Of a stretch of 64,000 nt of DNA, positions 50,141 through 59,200 are shown piece by piece (the first letter of the stretch is position 1; each line of letters starts with the position of its first letter). This DNA is from Asterias amurensis (lineage: Eukaryota; Echinodermata; Asteroidea; Forcipulatida; Asteriidae): positions 15,280,450-15,344,449 of the forward strand of contig NC_092648.1 of the NCBI RefSeq assembly GCF_032118995.1, given 5' to 3'. Made by a program: the position numbers and the translations under genes. The notes beneath the pieces are model-generated. The model did not search any database. It worked only from the letters and a program-made list of their open reading frames with translations, and was not told where the DNA came from.

Positions 50141-50161
50141 CCGTCCTCGTCCCGTCCTCGT

Positions 50162-50194
<33 letters not shown>

Positions 50195-50247
50195 CCGTCC
50201 TCGTGTCCCCGTCCCTGTCCTTGTCCCCGTCCTCGTCCCGTCCTCGT

Positions 50248-50280
<33 letters not shown>

Positions 50281-53200
50281 CCGTCCTCGTGTCCCCGTCC
50301 CCGTCCTCGTCCTCGTCGTCGTCGTCGTCGTTGTCCCAAAGTTAAAAACCAACCCTCTGTAAATAAAAAACGAAATAATACACTTAACAATTGAAACTGG
50401 GTGAAGATCTTTGATCATCATTTAGACTTAGCAGCATTTTTGTTAGCCTCACACAAAGTCAGTTTTTTATAAGGCTAGTTTTATGCTTACATTTGATTGA
50501 TATTCTAACTTATTTTCCAGAGGTAAATCTAGCCCACTTACGATTTCTTTCTTCCTAGATCTCCGATGTATATTGATGATTCGTTGGTCGTAGCGCACGA
50601 GATGAAGGAGTTGAGGTTACTGCAGTATTTGACTTTTCGTACCCAATCCTCATGGAGAGGCTAAAGACAAGGTAAAACATTCAGTTAGTATACACTCAAC
50701 TATAATGTGATAGTGATAATTGAAGCTTTACATTGTGTGAAAAATAAGAAGTACAACATTAGTTGTGCGGGTACAACCGTGTATACAATCTCTGTTAGGA
50801 AGAGAGTTGCCTCTGAGGAGAGAGTTACACAGACGTGTACCCACAATTTGCTCGAGTCACGTCGTAAGGTTTTGATATATGTGTTATTTTGTTCGAGTAA
50901 GGAATATTATTTTTTAACGAATATGCTTCAACGAGCCTTGTTATATAAAGAATGTTGCTTGTGACACTCTTTTGGAGACAAGAGTATCCTTGTAACAAAT
51001 AAATGTGCTATACTTACCGCAAATTTCATAGCATTTACACCTTTTACACTCCCTCTTAAAAGTTCGGGAAACGGTACCCGTCTTGATCCGACTGTGAAAA
51101 AGAAAAATAGTTGTTAAGAAGTTGTGATTTAGAGTTGTATTGTGCAGTCTAGTCGAGACTCAGGATATCCCAAGTTTCAAGTACTCTAAGTATCTTTAGT
51201 TTGTAAAAATTGTGTCAGAAAGGGCTTCGTATTTTGTTTGGAATAAACTTAAAGTGTAGTAGTATATACGTCCCCGTGAGTGTCATAGGGAAATCTGTCC
51301 CCGGAGATGCTGTCCCCCATATTATGGGAAAGTGACATGGGCTGTAGAAGGAGGGTTCAAAAGAGGGCGCTATCAGCAGAAGTGTATACACAGTTCGCCA
51401 TTGGGAACAGAATCTCCTGCCACATTTACACCGGCCGTCTTACCTGATTTTGCGTTTTGCGAACCAAAGAGTGCCGATCCCATAGCCTCAGTGAAGACAA
51501 TGCAGCAGACGTTACCCCCTGCGTCGCCAAACACTAACACTGCTTTGTTCATATTCCGCGGGTCAAACCTGTAACACAATTAGATGAGAAACATCACCGA
51601 GTCTGCAAAACGTTAGTCTGGTTGTGGCTTATTTTATTATCTACAAGGATAAACTGTTACTCACCAATAATCCATTGTAAGGGCGCAGTTATCGAGACCC
51701 GAAACTTGGAAACATCGGTCAAATTTGGTTGCATTGACGTCATAAAAGCCTGCGAAAAACAAAGTTTTGTTACAAATAATATGTCAATATGTTTTCTTTT
51801 TTTTTTTTTCTTTTTTTTTGTAATGGAAGTCGCCCAAAACAAGGCTAAAAGCTACTCTAGGTTAAGGGCTCAAACGGTTGAATGGTTACTGTTTATGTAT
51901 TTAGAGAAGAACAGTATAAATGATGTACGATTTAGTACATCCCGAATTCCAAATAATCTGCTCCGCGGTATGAAGTAGTATAGGAGAGCAAGACAAGTTC
52001 TCAAAAGAACATAGTATACCCACTATGTAGATACACACATGGTGTTACCGCCATCCACATTTGATACCTCGCAATGGATTGCCTCAAATCCCATTATGTG
52101 ACGTGTAGTACATCATTGTGAACTATGGACAATCAATGTGAATAATGGTGAATGAGTTTTGATATCAAACTTACTGATGTCTCTTTCTGTAGACGATACA
52201 GCTATCATGTTGACGTTGGGCATGCACACCATGTCTGTCAGCCACATAGGCTTCGTCTTCTCTCGGGGTTGCTCGATCTGTCAAATCAATGCAAACAAAA
52301 ATCAAATCTCTGTGATTCATAGTGTAGACTAGGCAATGTAGACACACAGTTCAAATACCAAAATGCGGAAGTTTTACAATTGTAATTCCTATTGCATGGG
52401 ATGTCATAGGATAAACATATAATGTTGGTTTTTCTAACCTGTGGTCGCGTTTTTGTGATATCGCCGAAGATCCGGAACGGTTATGTCCACTCAGGAAGAA
52501 AAATCCATAGTATTGGAATACACAATCTGAGAAACGTATCTGACAGTAACGTTTCTCAGATTCAAATTTGGGGGATAGCTTTATAATATCCTGTTTCCAT
52601 TAACCTTGCACATTACTTCAAAGTGAAAGGTTTATCAAAATACTTTATTCTATTGAAAAAGCTACTGTAGGCCTTCTTCTAACAAAGTAAGTTTCTATTC
52701 TCATTAATTTTAAGAGTCATTACCAAATTTGTAACTTCCCTTTAAGATGCAACATAACGTAATTACGTATTCTGTCATGACTAGTTTTAATACGTAATGG
52801 AGTTCTTTATCCCCGATGCAAATTTAACATATATTAAAGGAGTTCATCTTACCGTTACTGATCGTTGTAAATGCATATCCATACTCCAGAAGTTGATGAC
52901 GCCCTCTTTGCTGACCGATATATATCGGCCGCCATGTTCCCCTTCGTCGTGCAGGTTACCGTGACGTAGGTTAAGATTCTGGTAGAAACCAACCTTCGAG
53001 AGCATGTCACGGTGGTTGCTACACGGAGAACAAATTAGATTAAATAGAACTAGATATAGATTGGATAGATTAAATACAAGCAGACAGATTAGATAGACTA
53101 TAGATATAGATATATTAGATAGGCTAGATAGACTAGATATATAAGTAGATTATTGTTTTGCATGAAACTGCATCCTGTAACATTGTATAAGATGAAAAAA

Positions 53201-56200
53201 AGTAACCCTATTTTAGGGGCTCTCTCCGAGCAAAAATGGAAAACACTTGCATCGTTCTAAAACTTTGCAAAAAAACCACGTACCTGTGGATTTCTCTAAG
53301 CGGCTTTGGAAATGGTATCTGTACAAAAAGGGAGGAAGAAGACATTTGTCAAGATGTAGACATTTTATCTTAGACATTTTACTTGGCTTGACGACTCAGT
53401 CTGAATCGATAATTGATAAATATCGATTATAGACATCGTGCCATCAATTCATGAACACATCACACAGCAAGAGTGTTTTAACATACATCGTGATTAGTAT
53501 TATTGATGACAGAATATTATGTATACATTTTTAGAAATCGACTATATCACACCAAAGTGGTTTTTCTTAAAAAAGATTACATTTTAATGAACATTTTGCA
53601 TAAAACGACACAGTAAATAAGAAGAGTTTGAAACGCCAGGAGGCAACAAATTTATTACATGTATAGGTACATTTGCATTGTTGGCGTAGCTTTTAGCACG
53701 GCACATCATTTTACATAGAACAATGCATAAACGACTCAAACTGTTACTGATAGAAGAAATATTAGACTCAGAAAGCACGCTGATTAGTTATTAGGGCAAA
53801 CGGGTTTTACTTACTCTCTGTTCGTGTGTAGAAGAAAAAAAGGAAACAAACAAATGTTTATTAGAAACCGTCCGTGATTGGAATGGCTTTAGTACATTTC
53901 GATTTTGAGCTCAAGAAGCAAGTTGACCTTTTGTTTTTCGAAGGAGGATCATAGTTTTGGTATAGGAAAACCACCCATTTCTGAAGGAACATAATAGACC
54001 TTGCACAGTCGTCATTTGAACATCCTTGGCCAATCCTGTCGGCCACGTGTACAAATCCGTGCGTATCCATTGTTTCATCATTGGCTAACCTCTATGGGGG
54101 CCTGGTGACGATGCAAAATGTCTATGCTCGATGAAGGTCCATGTTTATATATCACAAGTTTACAACAATCCACTTTGTGAAAATACACAACAATTGTGAG
54201 TGTGAGTGTGCCGTTGAGAAAATTTGATTTTAATTTTTTTTTTAACATCCCCCTATAATTATCTACATTTTCAACGACACCCTCAGTTGAAGTGTAAATA
54301 TAAAACCATTGTTGCTATGTTGTTTACTAACCTCTTTGAATAAATTACTCATATGATCGCGTTCCTGGTACTCCATAAGCATGTACGATAAATACTCATC
54401 CTGCATTAATAGGAGCAGAGGTGGGGAGAAAACAATAGCATAAACGAACATGTGTGTAGACTATGCAAAAAAATATTACACATATTTAACAAAGCTGTGA
54501 TTTGTACATGGGTACTGAGGTGTACAAAAAAGTTCACTCTGCCATCACAAACTCCAACCAAGCTCACACCTTTGGTTTATACCGGCATATTTTGAGGGAA
54601 TCTTGTATGACAAAATGTTTGTTCCATTTGATTGAAAGATAAATGCCGTTAGAAACAACGTCCGACCCCTTCATCGTCATACGTCATGTACAGACTGTTC
54701 GAGTACAAATTTTAATCTTTCCAATCGTATTCAGTTAGAAATACATATTTTAAAGAGGATTGATCGTATGAAATTTGAAAAAATGTTTTAAAACAACTTC
54801 CAAAGTGGTGAACGTGGGCGCCGTACGGTTCTACCATAGCGCTACAATGCTCGATGGTTTCAGCAGTGTGCGCGCAAGTTGCGTGGTAGATTGTGACTAA
54901 AGAATTATGAATGACGTCACTTCGTGTTTGTGTTTTTGCTATGTGCCCTATGGATCTATGGACCTTTCCACATAAACAAGATAGTCTCCACATCCAGTCG
55001 TCAATTTCAAATAATGGTGTATCTTGTCTAGAATTTCGCTAAGGGATATTATGGTTTCAGGCGAATGGAAGCAGAGCATTTTTAACAAACAAAGTTACAA
55101 ACTCTACTTATTTTTGACATTATAGATTTGTAGACCATGCATGCTTATGTTGAAGACAACTGCATCTTTTGGAGGTCTGAATTAAAGTACTATATTAAAG
55201 AACCTTCCATGACGACGACATATTATGTATGAGTGACTTCCACTCAGTTGAAACAATAACCATTTATAGCTGTAATGTTTAGGTGTAACAAACATTGGTT
55301 TCTTGTTCATGATTTAACTGAAAACAATGAATAAATCACCAGTATAGACCGTACGTCTGTTAAGAAATGTAAGAAAGAAACTCTCACCCAATCCACTGTG
55401 CCGTCACAGTTGGCATCAACTTTCATGAAAACAATGGCCAGCTCTTTGTCATCAACCTGTCGAACATTAAAATAAAAAGACAATTAGCTCTAAAAATTCG
55501 CACTAAATTCGCACTAACCATTGCGAACGAAATTGGATTAATTATTTGTTCGAAAGGATTATTAAACTGTGCGAATGTGAATTAGCCTGCATAATTTGTG
55601 TTTACCACTGTCCCTTCCCGGGCTCCGTATTACGACAATGCACTTCCGCAGAATGTGCTTTGATTGGTTAACCCTTTTAACTTCCACCAAGTTTGATCAA
55701 ACCAAAGGGGTCTACTTATCAATAATAACACTGAATCAGTCAAAGAAGAATGGATTTAAAAAGTATATACTTGAACTGTTCGTGATATATGTGAAGTTAG
55801 TGTGCGTTAATCAACCCTGTACTGTTAGTAATATCTATCACCAAAGTGCAACAATTTTGAAAACCGTTCATCTGTGCATACACAACTGTGCACCGAACTA
55901 ACTGTTCATTATCATGTGTAATAAACAGATGCATTTATCACATTGTACCATATTTGTAGGCTCGTAAATGTATCACTCAAAACCACAAACTGGTTAGACA
56001 TTAAGATAATTTGAGGCTTGAAGGAATCGTTTTTTGTATAACTGATTACGTTGTACAAGAAATCTGACACAACGTCTGCTCATAACTATAATGTCCTTAG
56101 TGCATTTTGTTATGGGTTTCATATAATTGCTTTTGCATATCTTGGAGCTCCTGGTAAATGAGGTTTAATCATCAAGATTGGCTTCAAAAGCATTTGTTTG

Positions 56201-59200
56201 GCAAACAAAAAAATCATTTTCTAATTTAATATTCAGATGTTGATTGTGATGTTATTCCTTCAAGTTTGCACACATTTTTAATTTTGATTGTTAATTTAGT
56301 TTATTACAAAATATGAAATTGCCATTAATAACTTTATTATTTCTAAGCAGACATAATAGAGAAGCGTAATAAGAGTCAGTGTTTGACTAATGAGTGGTGA
56401 ACACAATAATAGAGTGCAGTGTATCAGAGAAGTAATTTAGTATTAGTTAGAAACATGAATTGAACACAAGCATACAGCTACGTTTGTTTTTCAAGGATGC
56501 TATCACACAGTCAGCTATCACACAGTTAATGAATTGTAAGGAAATGATGAACCTTGTGTTAACCCATGGTTGTTTACGAGTAGCACAATAAGAGGTGCTA
56601 AAGTACAGTAGCTGTGGTGTTAAATTGTCAATCGAGTTGATTATAATCACTTACTTCTTCCATCTGTTTGTTGAAAAAGGTAAAACAAAAAACACAAACA
56701 AACTATTAATGTTCAAATTCCCGTGAAATATTATGCTGGTAACATTAACGCATAAACGCGTATGCGTCACGTGACTCGTCGTGCGCACGCGTATTAATGT
56801 GCAATGCGGAATAGGTTCGTAGATGTCACGTGTACACCCATTCCGTGCCACCATTCTATGTTGCCTCACAAAGGTTAACTTAACAAAAACACAAAGAAAG
56901 TTGATGTTGAGTCGGTGCTTGTATTCAACAGTTTCAATACAAACAGTCCATAATGAAATTAAAAGAATAAAATAATCTGTAAAATGTTTTTATTTTTTAT
57001 AGATGACAGATTACCAATTTTGTCAATATGTAGAGTCTGTTTCGAACGAAAATTGGACTGAACTAACAACACTCGCATGGTGTGGTAAAATAGAAACGAT
57101 CATTGATTTTTAGTGATAACTCACCATTCCTTCCCCCATAATCTTCCTCATAGCCTGGCGGAACTCATCTATGTCAAGGCCTCCTCCTCCGTCCTCATCT
57201 GCCTCCTGAAGATAACAAAACAAAAACAACAACAATGAGAATATGGGGACCGTCAAGAAAACATGGTTCAGAACCACCCATGGAAATAGAAGGGCTACTT
57301 GGTGACAAAGTTCTGGTTTCGGACACATTTTTCTTGAATCGCTTCCATTTTTGTCCTGCCCATCTTGGCCACAATATACAGATGTATGACTGATCCAGTG
57401 TTTTTGTGGATTTTGGGGACAATATGAAGTGTTGGGTTTCAACTCCGGCTAACACCCTTTTAAGTCATTCAAAAGCAAAAAGGTAGCAAAATATTTGATT
57501 ACGTGCGTACATTAGATTGCAAAAATTGGACTAACTAATTGTTTGGACATGTATAGTGGCTGTGCAAAACCGGTGGGCACATTTCTATTATACGCTCCTT
57601 TCGGATTAGCTTGCATGGTTTGCCCTTAATTTTGCTGTGACTGATCTGCATAACCAGTTAGCTTGTCATTTTGCTAGTCTTTCTGTTTAAATTTTTCGCT
57701 ATAGTCCATCTTTGAAAAGGATGTATCTTTGAAAAGACCATACTTTTCCCATAGTCATCTGTAACAAAATCCATTTAAAAAATCACACACAGCTGAGTGG
57801 TTCATGTTTTAACACTTATGTTCTCTCCTCTGATTTTGCAGAAAGTTCCCTGAATGTAAACCAATCTTTCCATGATGTGATGAACAAATTCAAACCTGGT
57901 GATGGAAACTTTGTCCCAATCATGTTGAATTTAATTCTAAACATCACCTAATTTATTATTGTACAAAATCTACCTAATGCAAGAGCCAGCTGCTGGCAGC
58001 TCTGTTGTCGGAAGTCATAAACATGATATTGGAATTTGTAGAGACAGTTAGAAATCAGCGAAGTGGGTAACAAGATTCTTAAGAAAGTTCCCTGAACAAA
58101 AAATCAATCTTTCCATGTTCTGATGAACACATTCTCATTGATCATGTAAAGTGATTTGCCCAATCATATTGACTGTATTTCTAGATATCTCTCTGTTTGT
58201 TGTACAACATCTGACTCCCATGCAGCTGCTGGCAGCTCTGTTGTACATCATTAACATGATATTGGAATTATACAGACGGTTTAGAAGCAGCGAAGTGGTT
58301 AACACGTCCATTGATAGGCAGCAGCCTTGCTTGATATAAACAACCATTAAAACCCAAACTCTCAATCCCATTGACAAGCTGCATTGAGATTATTCAGTTG
58401 TTTCCAAACATCTCAGCAGAGAGGCTCTTACCGACTTTACACCCTCATTGAGATTGCGACTCATCCTTGGATAATCGGATAATCCACTAAGAGAAACCCC
58501 GAATAATGCAACGACAGCAAGGATCAAGCGATGGGAAGAATGCCAACGAATTGTTGCATGTGTTACTACTCTTTGCATGATCGTACTGAAGAGGGGTTAC
58601 TTTTATCATAGAGTTGTACAGAAACTACTTAGTGATGTGTTAAAAAATGTTGAGTGGAACCAACAAGGTAACACTAGTGTGAAATTTGTATCCATTTATT
58701 TTAGAGGTCGGTCTGTCAGTTTTAGAGTCAAAGGAAACATAATGCATGTGAAATGAAGGTTGGTGTGCTGAACAAAATGGTTGCTATAGGTTGGTCGTTT
58801 TCTTTGTGTTTCGCCATTTGATTTCACTGTCAACAAAATAGTATTGCCAAGAAGTAATCTGAACAACCATTAAAGTCATAACCTTCAAATCGGATACTCA
58901 CTCCTCCAAAGGGGAAACTAACTACTTATAATCGCTGAAGTGTGCATTTTCTTTCTGAGCTGTGTCGATTCAAACCTTACCTCGAATATTTCTTGTAGTT
59001 TGTGGAGATGATCATTGTTCATCTCATCCTCTAGCCTGGCGCCCATACTACCAGCTTGAGATGCTAGGTCTGCTGGCTGCTTGCCGGCCATCGAACCCTT
59101 TGAGATCTAAAACAATACAATGGGAGAATTACAACATTTAGCATTGGTCAGTATTGACGTCATTCATCCAAACTGTGGGTGCCATCTTGTCATCAAGAAA

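Noticed and set aside
49662-50394. Long open frames on both strands across the GC-rich array (up to 242 codons)
   Set aside because: They arise from repeat units whose length keeps several frames open; the array is inside an intron whose flanking exons join in phase.
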